Source: Flavobacterium azooxidireducens
GTDB lineage: Bacteria; Bacteroidota; Bacteroidia; Flavobacteriales; Flavobacteriaceae
Assembly (NCBI RefSeq): GCF_023195775.1
Contig: NZ_CP096205.1
Span: 1,860,001-1,924,000 of the forward strand
Reading direction: 5' to 3'
DNA: 64,000 bases
Every line of letters starts with the position of its first letter. Position 1 is the first letter of the stretch. The notes beneath the pieces are model-generated. The model saw only the letters and a program-made list of their open reading frames with translations. It was not told the origin of the DNA and searched no databases. The position numbers were made by a program, and so were the translations under genes. Positions 1-7,247 of the stretch are shown here, one piece after another.

Positions 1-107
1 AAGTATACACTTTTTGAACAAGCAAATATCTTTGCTTCCGGTTCGTTGTGTGACATTTTAATTCGTTGTTTTGTAGTTAGTTAGTTGTGTGTCGCCGAAA
101 CGAGGTG

Positions 108-115
108 CAAATTTA
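108..115 (-). promoter_or_regulatory. Possible -7 promoter box (minus strand)
   Basis: On the minus strand this reads TAAATTTG, matching the Bacteroidota -7 consensus TAnnTTTG. It would drive a gene lying off the left edge, making positions 1-100 its leader. I did not find a TTG at the usual 19-bp distance, so support is weak. Confidence 0.3.
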
Positions 116-157
116 GAAATAAAAATCAACTTGGAAAGGATATTTTAGACAATTTTT

Positions 158-188
158 TTGAAAAAGTAAAGAAAACTACTTACATTTG
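158..188 (+). promoter_or_regulatory. tRNA-Leu promoter
   Basis: TTG at 158-160 and TACATTTG at 181-188 are separated by 20 bp. This is close to the Flavobacterium consensus TTG-N19-TAnnTTTG, and it sits about 24 bp upstream of the mature tRNA start. Confidence 0.6.
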
Positions 189-211
189 CACCCACAAATA
201 AGCATCCTTAT

Positions 212-291
212 GCCCGGATGGCGGAATTGGTAGACGCGCACGACTCAAACTCGTGTACTTAGGTGTGTGGGTTCGATTCCCACTCCGGGTA
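212..291 (+). tRNA. tRNA-Leu (anticodon CAA)
   Basis: The cloverleaf folds by eye. The acceptor stem GCCCGGA pairs with TCCGGGT. The anticodon stem CACGA/TCGTG closes the loop CTCAAAC, giving anticodon CAA, which reads UUG leucine codons. An 11-nt variable region follows, as in class II tRNAs, and the T-stem GTGGG/CCCAC encloses the loop TTCGATT. CCA is not encoded. The 3' part, from the anticodon stem onward, is duplicated 354 bp downstream with a GIY-YIG ORF between the copies. Confidence 0.93.
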
Positions 292-292
292 C

Positions 293-322
293 AAAACCTC
301 TCAGAAATGGGAGGTTTTTTTT
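293..322 (+). terminator. Rho-independent terminator of tRNA-Leu
   Basis: The stem AAAACCTC (293-300) pairs with GAGGTTTT (311-318) and runs into a T tract that ends at the start codon of the GIY-YIG ORF. The same hairpin is copied at 667-695. Confidence 0.75.
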
Positions 323-616
323 ATGAAATTTAATTTAAAATTTATGTTTTTTGTATACGCCATATCAAGTTTAGAAAGAAATTATATCTATGTTGGATTA
401 ACAGATGATTTAGAAAGACGTTTTTTTGAACATAATTCAGGAAGAAATAAAACAACAAAACCTTATAAGCCATTTAAGCTTATTTATTTTGAAGAATATG
501 CCACAAGAATAGAAGCTCGAACAAGAGAAAAATATTTTAAATCAGGCATTGGAAAAGAAAAGTTGAAAGTTATTAGAGATAATTTTGAGAATGAAGACTC
601 AAACTCGTGTACTTAG
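323..616 (+). CDS. GIY-YIG nuclease domain protein, tRNA-linked
   Basis: A small protein of about 97 residues made almost entirely of a GIY-YIG endonuclease fold. The core shows VYAISS, then YVGLTDDLERR and a downstream TREKYFKSG segment carrying a likely catalytic Glu. Such stand-alone proteins resemble the UvrC N-terminal nuclease and homing nucleases and are common in Flavobacteriaceae. The frame stays open upstream to 263, inside the tRNA, but that part reads tRNA sequence, so I prefer ATG 323; ATG 344 also fits the family's usual N-terminus. The last residues and the TAG stop are encoded by the second, partial tRNA-Leu copy. It is probably a selfish or homing-type element gene. DNA cleavage at the tRNA is an inference. 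Confidence 0.75.
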   Translation: MKFNLKFMFFVYAISSLERNYIYVGLTDDLERRFFEHNSGRNKTTKPYKPFKLIYFEEYATRIEARTREKYFKSGIGKEKLKVIRDNFENEDSNSCT

Positions 617-630
617 GTGTATGGGTTCGA

Positions 631-650
631 CCTGCCTGCCGGCAGGCAGG
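631..650. repeat. 20-bp perfect GC-rich palindrome
   Basis: CCTGCCTGCCGGCAGGCAGG equals its own reverse complement and is 80% GC in an AT-rich genome. It interrupts the T-loop of the relic tRNA copy exactly between TTCGA and TTCCC; the intact tRNA upstream lacks it. Confidence 0.9.
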
Positions 651-666
651 TTCCCACTCCGGGTAC

Positions 667-695
667 AAAACCTCTCAGAAATGGAAGGTTTTTTT
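667..695 (+). terminator. Duplicated terminator after the GIY-YIG element
   Basis: This is a copy of the tRNA-Leu terminator: AACCT (669-673) pairs with AGGTT (686-690), followed by T7. It would end transcripts of the GIY-YIG ORF. Confidence 0.6.
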
Positions 696-800
696 GTTTT
701 TAAAACTCCAACTTTTTTACTCTGACCTTAATAGATTAATTTAATTAACTACAAATTACTTCTATTTTTATTTTATATTTAAAAAAAACTTATTTTTAAC

Positions 801-829
801 TGTTTACTTTGTTTGAATAAGGACACTAA
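801..829 (+). promoter_or_regulatory. Putative ECF-type promoter, TGTTTAC-N16-CACTAA (site 1)
   Basis: TGTTTAC at 801-807 and CACTAA at 824-829 are separated by exactly 16 bp, 17 bp before the TPR-CHAT gene. The same two blocks with the same spacing occur before the sigma gene, the OmpA-like gene and the leucine-rich gene nearby. They differ from the housekeeping TAnnTTTG box. That they are recognised by the neighbouring ECF sigma factor is inference. Confidence 0.6.
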
Positions 830-846
830 CAATTTAAAGAAGTTTT

Positions 847-3800
847 ATGAAATATGTTGTAGTTGTTTTGTTGAGCATTATGCTGAATTTATCATTGCAT
901 AGTCAAAATAGTGATAGAGAAATGCTTTTGAATAAAGCAGATTCTTTGGATAAAAGCAAAAATTATAAAGCTTCCTTACCACTATGGGAAAATCTCAAAA
1001 CGAGCAATAAAGAAGGGGATGTTGCTTTTTATACCGCCCGATATCTTTATGCAAAAGGAGGAATTGAAATTGAAAACAACAATGTTGCTGGAGCTGTTTC
1101 GATTTTTGAACAAGCAATTCCATTTATTTCAAAGATTAAAGTATTGGATAGCAATAAAAAGTTTATCAGTGAATTTTATAGTGATTTGTACCTTTCAACC
1201 GGATTTTCCGGAAATTGGGAAAAAGCACTCAACTACGCCAAAACAGGATATGACTTCACGGCTAAAAATCTTCCTAAAGACAAAGACTTAATTAATTTTG
1301 TTCAAGATCAAGGTTATATTTTAAAGCAGCTTCGTAGGTATGAAGAATCAATTATAGCTTATGAAAAGGCTTTGAAATTGGCATACAAATTTTATGCAAA
1401 AGATTATTTTCGCTTAGGAATTGTTCACAACGGCTTGGCAACTGCCTATTCAGATTTACACTTTCATAATCAATCATTGTATCATTACACTAAAGCTCTT
1501 GAATTTCACAAAAAGTCAAATGATATAGATAAAAGTTATGTTGTTTCTTCTTCCAACAATACCATTTGGGAAAATTTAAGCTACGGAGATGAAAAGCAAG
1601 CAAAAATCGTTTTAGATAACTTGAATTCAAATTTTAGTAAATGGTATGCCGAAGAGGGTTTTGCTTCCAAAACAAAAAGAGGCGATAAAATCGAAAAAGA
1701 GCACTACAAAATGCTAAAGTATCTTTCAAACTTACGGTATAACAATAAGATAAATAAGAATAATTTCGCCAAAAATTACTTGGATTCTGTTGTTTTGGTT
1801 TTTGATAAATTACCCGAAGATTATAAACCAAAATTATATGAGCCAATGCTTTTGGCAAGGTTTGATTATGAAGATGTTTTTTATAAAAACAATGTTTTAG
1901 ACGAAAATCAAATCAATCAACACATTGCTTTTAATAAAAAAACTCTTGAATTGGCAAGAAAGTATAATTCTAAACATGATGAGTTAGTAGCTTGTTTAAA
2001 GCTAGCCAAGGTTTACAACAAATACGAAAAATTTGAAGAGGCCTTGGACGTTATTGAGGAAGGAAAAAAAATCTCTGAAAACTTTTTCAACGCATCTCGT
2101 TTTACTATCGAAATTCTTGAAGCAACTATTTTAAATTCTCAGAATAAAACAAATCAATCTAAAACAAAACTTTTAAAGACTTATCAGGATTTATTAAAGG
2201 ATGAAACGAAAGTAGCAACCTTAACGAATCTAAAGTATTCTCATTTCAAAAAATTTAATAGTGATACTTTTATTAGAAATATCATTAACTCGGCAACACT
2301 TTATTTTTTGATGTATGAGAAAGATAAGAAAAAGGAAGATTTAATAATTGCTCACAATCTTTTTTTTATAGCTTCTGATATGTTTAATGAATTTTATTTG
2401 AAAGGGAAATACAATTATAGCTTGAACATTTTTAATAAAGAAATAAGTGCCGGTCTTCTGAAAACACAATTGTTAATTGATCCCAATGATAAATCAAAAA
2501 TCAAAGTTATTTTAAACCGAATCGAAAATAATTCCTCACAACATTTATGGAATATTTTTGAAGTAAAAAACAGTCAGAATCTCAAAGTTCCACCATCGTT
2601 GATAAGAAATTTAAACGAATTGGTTTTTGAAAAAAATGCAATCGAACAACAATTAAAATTAAGTAAAGACAACAAAGAATTAAAAAATAAACTAGTTGAT
2701 TTAGATAAAAACATTACTAAAATAAAGGCTTCAATCAACGAAAAAGACCAATCGTATGAAACCTTCAAATCAGGTAATTTTTCGATTGATGCTATACAGA
2801 AGAAATTATCGACTAATCAATTGATGATAAAATATGTAGTTACTGAAAAGGAAGTTTATGCATTTGCCATTAAAAATTCTTCGATAGAATTGGTGAATTT
2901 AGGTGAAGCAGCATCCATCAAAAAAATAGTGAATCAACAACTAAAACAAGTTAATTCCATTGATGGGAATTATGCCAAAACGGGCAAACTATTATACGAA
3001 AAAATTGTTCATCCTATGGTAAAAAATCAGTCGGTTGATGCAATCATTTTTGTTCCGGAAGACTTTTTAAACTTGGTTTCTTTTGAAAGTCTTTCCAATA
3101 AGAATGGACAAATGTTGGTTCAAAATTTCCATACCAGTTATGCTTATTCAATTAAATTATGGGATATTCTGCAGACTGATAAAAAAGAAGGAAATGACTT
3201 AAATCGCTTTGTTTCATTTGCTCCCAATTATGCAAAAATTCCAACCGAAAATCAAATGAGAGGATTGCTAAGAGCTGATTTATTCGATTTAGCCGAAGCT
3301 AAGAAAGAGGCAAAAAAAATCAGCGATTTATTTAACGGTAAACTCTATTTGAACGAAGAAGCTAACCGGAAGAATTTTTTACAAGCTACTACCGATTTTT
3401 CTTTTCATCATTTAGCTATGCATTCGTTAATGGAAGAAGATTATGCTAAATCTTCATTAGTTTTTTCAGACAACCAGAAAGTGCTTTTTGATGAATTATA
3501 TCAATTGAATTTTCCATCCAAATTAGTTGTTTTAAGTGCTTGCAACACCGGAATTGGTTCAATGGAAAGTGGCGAAGGCATGATGAGTTTGTCACGTGCG
3601 TTAACGTATTCCGGTGTAAAATCATCTGTTTATAGCCTCTGGCAAGTGCCCGATAAAGAAACTTCAGAAATTATGATTTCTTTTTATGAAAATTTAAAAG
3701 AAGGTCAGTCCAAAGATGAAGCATTGGCCAATGCCAAACGTGATTTTATAGAAAATAATCCTATGAAAAATCACCCGTTTTATTGGGCTGGATTTGTAGT

Positions 3801-3909
3801 GAATGGTGATGTTTCTCCAATTCTTGAAAGTACGAATTGGTGGTTGTATATCGGAATTGGTTTAGCAATTGGTTTGCTGATTTTTCTATTCAGAAAAAAA
3901 TTATTCTAA
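847..3909 (+). CDS. TPR-CHAT caspase-like protease, envelope-anchored
   Basis: 1020 residues. A signal peptide (about 1-20) is followed by a long helical TPR-like region (about 30-450), a charged coiled-coil segment (about 590-650) and a C-terminal CHAT domain (about 680-985). CHAT is a caspase-like cysteine peptidase fold. Both catalytic residues are visible: His859 in HLAMHS and Cys899 in LSACNTGIG. One transmembrane helix (about 995-1013) ends in RKKLF, so protease and TPRs should face the periplasm with a short cytoplasmic tail. The gene converges on the anti-sigma gene with a 9-bp overlap of their 3' ends and shares the motif at 801-829 with the sigma operon. Family knowledge: TPR-CHAT proteases such as Csx29 cleave specific partner proteins. 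The substrate here is unknown; the anti-sigma factor is a candidate. Confidence 0.85.
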   Translation: MKYVVVVLLSIMLNLSLHSQNSDREMLLNKADSLDKSKNYKASLPLWENLKTSNKEGDVAFYTARYLYAKGGIEIENNNVAGAVSIFEQAIPFISKIKVLDSNKKFISEFYSDLYLSTGFSGNWEKALNYAKTGYDFTAKNLPKDKDLINFVQDQGYILKQLRRYEESIIAYEKALKLAYKFYAKDYFRLGIVHNGLATAYSDLHFHNQSLYHYTKALEFHKKSNDIDKSYVVSSSNNTIWENLSYGDEKQAKIVLDNLNSNFSKWYAEEGFASKTKRGDKIEKEHYKMLKYLSNLRYNNKINKNNFAKNYLDSVVLVFDKLPEDYKPKLYEPMLLARFDYEDVFYKNNVLDENQINQHIAFNKKTLELARKYNSKHDELVACLKLAKVYNKYEKFEEALDVIEEGKKISENFFNASRFTIEILEATILNSQNKTNQSKTKLLKTYQDLLKDETKVATLTNLKYSHFKKFNSDTFIRNIINSATLYFLMYEKDKKKEDLIIAHNLFFIASDMFNEFYLKGKYNYSLNIFNKEISAGLLKTQLLIDPNDKSKIKVILNRIENNSSQHLWNIFEVKNSQNLKVPPSLIRNLNELVFEKNAIEQQLKLSKDNKELKNKLVDLDKNITKIKASINEKDQSYETFKSGNFSIDAIQKKLSTNQLMIKYVVTEKEVYAFAIKNSSIELVNLGEAASIKKIVNQQLKQVNSIDGNYAKTGKLLYEKIVHPMVKNQSVDAIIFVPEDFLNLVSFESLSNKNGQMLVQNFHTSYAYSIKLWDILQTDKKEGNDLNRFVSFAPNYAKIPTENQMRGLLRADLFDLAEAKKEAKKISDLFNGKLYLNEEANRKNFLQATTDFSFHHLAMHSLMEEDYAKSSLVFSDNQKVLFDELYQLNFPSKLVVLSACNTGIGSMESGEGMMSLSRALTYSGVKSSVYSLWQVPDKETSEIMISFYENLKEGQSKDEALANAKRDFIENNPMKNHPFYWAGFVVNGDVSPILESTNWWLYIGIGLAIGLLIFLFRKKLF

Positions 3910-4614
3910 TTCTGCCAATAAGTTTTTAGCCATTTGCTGTTGCGGATTTTCCTTTTCTGACAATTCTTTTAAGAGTTGAATTGCCTTTTCTTTTTCATTT
4001 GTTTTGAGATAAGAAAGGGCTTTGTACCATTTGACAAAAGGGGAAAAGGCATTTTGATCGGATGTTTCAAATGTTTCAAATAAAGCAATAGCTTCTGGAT
4101 AACGTTTCAATTCAATCAACGACATCGCTTGATAAAAAAGAGCATAATCTACTTCTTCATCGGCATAAATTTTTGAAAATAATTCAAGTGATTTTTGATA
4201 ATTTCCGCTGTCATATTCATAGAATGCATCCGATTTAATGTTGCGATCATTGTCGCCACGAACCGCTGGAGCCACTACATTTGGATAGGATTGGTAATAT
4301 TCCTTATACAATTTTTCAGGTGAATCCTGCATAAATTGAAACCAAGCCAATCCACCAAAAAACAATAAAAATACAGCAGCAATAGACCAAAATTGGTAGG
4401 TTTTTTTTGGTTGATTTTTATTTGATTCAAACGATTGTAACGTTTGTTTAAGTGTTTCTCTTTCGTTTAAAGTGATTGCTTTCTTCACGTTTTTTTGATA
4501 GGCAACTTCTTTCGCAAATTCACTGTCATTTTGCAATAAAGATTCAAACACAACTTTTTCTTCGTCAGAAAGTCGCTGCTCAAAATACTTATTTAGTAAC
4601 TCTTCATTTTCCAT
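3901..4614 (-). CDS. Membrane-spanning TPR protein, likely anti-sigma factor
   Basis: 237 residues. The N-terminal cytoplasmic part (1-70) has the ENEELLNKYFEQRLSDEEK pattern typical of Bacteroidota anti-sigma factors. A single membrane helix follows at about 75-95, then a periplasmic part (about 125-235) with TPR-like repeats. It starts 6 bp after the ECF sigma gene stops, so the two are almost certainly co-transcribed and translated together. The layout fits a transmembrane anti-sigma factor that holds the sigma factor and senses an envelope signal through its TPRs. There is no classic zinc anti-sigma HxxxCxxC motif, so the role rests on context. Its 3' end overlaps the TPR-CHAT gene by 9 bp. 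Confidence 0.7.
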   Translation of the reverse strand: MENEELLNKYFEQRLSDEEKVVFESLLQNDSEFAKEVAYQKNVKKAITLNERETLKQTLQSFESNKNQPKKTYQFWSIAAVFLLFFGGLAWFQFMQDSPEKLYKEYYQSYPNVVAPAVRGDNDRNIKSDAFYEYDSGNYQKSLELFSKIYADEEVDYALFYQAMSLIELKRYPEAIALFETFETSDQNAFSPFVKWYKALSYLKTNEKEKAIQLLKELSEKENPQQQMAKNLLAELE

Positions 4615-4620
4615 TCTACT

Positions 4621-5157
4621 TTACTTTTTTGTTAAGTCTTTCAGTTGCTTCAAACAACGTGATTTTTGACTTTTTAAAACATCTTTATTTGTATAACCTA
4701 ACAGCGATTGAATTTCATCTAACTTCTTTTCTTCATAATAAAATAAGGTTAATACTTTTAAGCACTGTTCTCCTAATTTTTTCAAACTTTCTCGAAGTGA
4801 AATGAGTTGTATATTAATTTCATCTTCTGAATAGTCATCATATTCAAATTCAAAATGTTCTATTTCATCACTCGGAATCGTTTTGTTTTTTTTCTTCAAT
4901 CGTTGAAAAATCATAAATTTTCCGATTCCAAATAAATAGGTAGTCAAACTACTTTTCAACTCATCAATCTTACCTTTTTTGGCATTTTCTAGTAGTGCAA
5001 TCACAGCATCTTGATACACATCCGTCAATTCATCTTTATCCAAATTATAACGACTGGCAAAGAGAAAGAAACCATTTTTATTTTCTTCATAGATTTTTCG
5101 AATGGTTTTTTCGTCGCCGGTTTTTAATTGCTCAATCAAATTTGGGGCATTTATCAT
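4621..5157 (-). CDS. ECF-type RNA polymerase sigma factor
   Basis: 178 residues with the two-domain ECF layout. Sigma region 2 includes DVYQDAVIALLENAKKG and a downstream YLFGIGKFMIFQRLKKKNK segment. An acidic linker follows, then region 4 with a helix-turn-helix (CLKVLTLFYYEEKKLDEIQ and the following helix). It precedes the anti-sigma candidate by 6 bp. The ATG at 5157 overlaps the CACTAA block of an upstream ECF-like motif by one base, so if that motif is the promoter the real start may be the in-frame TTG at 5139. It probably controls its own operon and the neighbouring envelope genes. Confidence 0.85.
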   Translation of the reverse strand: MINAPNLIEQLKTGDEKTIRKIYEENKNGFFLFASRYNLDKDELTDVYQDAVIALLENAKKGKIDELKSSLTTYLFGIGKFMIFQRLKKKNKTIPSDEIEHFEFEYDDYSEDEINIQLISLRESLKKLGEQCLKVLTLFYYEEKKLDEIQSLLGYTNKDVLKSQKSRCLKQLKDLTKK

Positions 5158-5185
5158 TAGTGCAATTTTTTTTTGAAAGTAAACA
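5157..5185 (-). promoter_or_regulatory. Putative ECF-type promoter (site 2, autoregulatory)
   Basis: On the minus strand TGTTTAC (5185-5179) and CACTAA (5162-5157) are separated by 16 bp, identical to the other three sites. It lies directly upstream of the sigma gene and diverges from site 3. Its -10-like block touches the annotated start codon, which would give a very short or absent leader. Confidence 0.5.
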
Positions 5186-5214
5186 AAGCTACTTAATTTT
5201 TTTTTCTGTTGGCA

Positions 5215-5243
5215 TGTTTACCTTTTTTAATTCTTCACACTAA
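5215..5243 (+). promoter_or_regulatory. Putative ECF-type promoter (site 3)
   Basis: TGTTTAC (5215-5221) and CACTAA (5238-5243) with a 16-bp gap lie 39 bp before the OmpA-like gene. Spacing matches the other three copies exactly. Confidence 0.6.
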
Positions 5244-5282
5244 AGGGAAAATGAACGAATGTTTAATTAAAATTTTATAGAA

Positions 5283-6587
5283 ATGAAAAAACTTTTAACC
5301 GTGTTAGCTTTTTTAATTATTATCCAATTTTCTTTCGCACAAGAAACAACAGTTGGAGAACGTGTAATTAAAAATGCAAAAGACAAGACGTATGGCAGAG
5401 GAGAACAAAAAGGAGACGAAACAGTTGACAAAACCTTAAACAAAGTGGAAGAAAAAATCACCAATTTGTTTAAGAAAAAGGAAAAGAAGAAAAAGGAAAC
5501 AGAACAACAACAAGATAGTTCTGAACAATCAACAGATGTAAATCAAGAATCCAAACCACAATCATCTTCATCAAAAAAACCAGTTAAATCCAATTCAAAA
5601 TTTGACTTTGAAGCGGGTGAAAAAGAATTGTATTTCGACAATTTTAATCGATTAAGCATTGGTGATTTTCCGGCAGAATTCAACACCAACGCAAGTGGAG
5701 AAATAGTGAATGTAGACGGACAATCAGGCAAATGGCTTTCGATGACCAAAAATGGAGCTTTTATTCCGGATAATATTAAAAAACTTCCGGAGAATTTTAC
5801 GCTTGAATTTGAAGTTGGAATCAATGCTGATCCTACTAACAACTATCCTGGTTTGGGATTAAATTTTACCACTGAACCGGATAATTTAATGCTGGAACGA
5901 TTTTTCTCAAAAGGAATATCGGTAATTTATTTGCATCCGGGAGCAGCAACGTGTAGCGTTCAAATTATTCCGTCAAGCGGAAGTGAAATCAATAACGAAA
6001 TCAAAATGCCGCAATGGGATACTTCACAAGACAACAATTTTGTAAAAGTTTCACTTTGGAGACAAAACGGAAGATTACGCGTTTATGTGAACGAAGATAA
6101 ATTGGTTGATATGCCTCGTTTTTTCACAGAAAGTAAAGCCTATGATTTTGCTTTTTTCAGAAGCTTTTTTAAAGAATGCGAAGTTTATTTAACGAACATT
6201 CGTTACGCTGTTGCAGGTGCTGATACGCGAAATAAATTGATTACCGAAGGTAAATTTGTAACCAACGGAATTCTATTCGACGTAAACAGTGACAACATTA
6301 AACCCGAAAGTGGCACTGTTTTAAAAGAAATTGCCACAACATTACAAGAAAACCCAACCGTTCGTGTAAAAATCATTGGTCATACCGATAGCGATGGTGC
6401 AGATGCGGCCAATTTATCACTTTCACAAAAAAGAGCAGCTGCCGTTAAAACCGCTTTGTCCAGTTTTTACGGAATTGATGGTTCTCGATTGGAAACAGAC
6501 GGAAAGGGCGAAAGTCAACCACTTAATAAAAATGCAACATCTGCAGAAAAAGCACAAAACAGAAGAGTAGAATTTATAAAATTATAA
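5283..6587 (+). CDS. OmpA-like peptidoglycan-binding envelope protein
   Basis: 434 residues. A signal peptide ends at about residue 20 (FSFAQ). A highly charged Lys/Glu/Gln/Ser stretch (about 50-105) is followed by a beta-rich middle part (about 115-315) of unknown fold and a C-terminal OmpA domain (about 325-434). The OmpA domain shows FDVNSDNIKPES, IIGHTDSDG, LSQKRAAAVK and a closing NRRVEF, the usual peptidoglycan-contact region. It probably links the outer membrane to the cell wall. It heads a run of five same-strand secreted-protein genes with short gaps up to the terminator at 10725, and has the ECF-like motif upstream. Confidence 0.85.
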   Translation: MKKLLTVLAFLIIIQFSFAQETTVGERVIKNAKDKTYGRGEQKGDETVDKTLNKVEEKITNLFKKKEKKKKETEQQQDSSEQSTDVNQESKPQSSSSKKPVKSNSKFDFEAGEKELYFDNFNRLSIGDFPAEFNTNASGEIVNVDGQSGKWLSMTKNGAFIPDNIKKLPENFTLEFEVGINADPTNNYPGLGLNFTTEPDNLMLERFFSKGISVIYLHPGAATCSVQIIPSSGSEINNEIKMPQWDTSQDNNFVKVSLWRQNGRLRVYVNEDKLVDMPRFFTESKAYDFAFFRSFFKECEVYLTNIRYAVAGADTRNKLITEGKFVTNGILFDVNSDNIKPESGTVLKEIATTLQENPTVRVKIIGHTDSDGADAANLSLSQKRAAAVKTALSSFYGIDGSRLETDGKGESQPLNKNATSAEKAQNRRVEFIKL

Positions 6588-6589
6588 AG

Positions 6590-7228
6590 ATGAGAAAATT
6601 TTGCTTTTCTATTATTGTATTGAGTTTAATCTCCTGCAATAAACTGAAAGAAAGTACTCAAGATGCTCTAACCAATTCGATGGAAAAAGCAATTGAAAGT
6701 AAAACCGGAACTCAAGTTGATTTGCCTGATGCAGCCGATATGGAAAACAATGGTGGGTTTGTTAATTATAAAGTTGCTGATAAAGTTTATTTAAAATCTG
6801 ATGAAAAGTTACAAGCCACAGCGATTTTCAACAAAGACAACAACGGTTTGGCTATTGCCTTGCAGTTAATTGGTGAAAACGGAAAATCATTTATGGTAAC
6901 AATAAATCACATTCCAGAAAATTTTTCATTGCCATTGACAGGGAATTTTTCCCTGAGCAATGAGTACGATGGTGTTAATCCATCCGCCACAATTCTCTTT
7001 ATGAACACCAATGCAAATGTATTGGACACGTCTGAGATGCCGTTTGAAGGACAAATTACGATTTCTCAACTTTCTTCAAAAAACATCGAGTTTACGATAA
7101 AAGGAAAAGGAGGTGATGCTTCCGATGTAGAAAGTCCAAGCAATTGGAAGCCTATTTCTGGAGACGGAAAAATTAGTAATCCAATCATTTTGAGTTACGG
7201 AATCGATAAAAATGAAATTTTAAAATAA
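6590..7228 (+). CDS. Lipoprotein of unknown function
   Basis: 212 residues. The N-terminus MRKFCFSIIVLSLISCNK is a lipoprotein signal with the lipobox LISC. The mature part is polar and probably beta-rich, and I recognise no family in it. It starts 2 bp after the OmpA-like gene, so it is surely in the same operon and exported to the envelope. Its role may be to partner the OmpA-like protein, but nothing in the sequence proves this. Confidence 0.7.
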   Translation: MRKFCFSIIVLSLISCNKLKESTQDALTNSMEKAIESKTGTQVDLPDAADMENNGGFVNYKVADKVYLKSDEKLQATAIFNKDNNGLAIALQLIGENGKSFMVTINHIPENFSLPLTGNFSLSNEYDGVNPSATILFMNTNANVLDTSEMPFEGQITISQLSSKNIEFTIKGKGGDASDVESPSNWKPISGDGKISNPIILSYGIDKNEILK

Positions 7229-7247
7229 TATTAAATTAATTGAAACA

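Larger units (their letters stand above)
596..695 (+). repeat. Partial duplicate of tRNA-Leu 3' half and terminator
   Basis: Positions 596-630 repeat 242-276 with one mismatch. Positions 651-695 repeat 277-321 (rest of the T-arm, acceptor stem, terminator) with one or two mismatches. Between the two parts a 20-bp palindrome is inserted in the T-loop. No 5' half is present, so this cannot be a working tRNA. It forms a direct repeat flanking the GIY-YIG ORF. Confidence 0.9.

Noticed and set aside
263..322. Upstream extension of the GIY-YIG ORF into the tRNA
   Set aside because: The extra 20 codons are simply the tRNA T-arm and terminator read as protein; the natural start is at 323 or 344.
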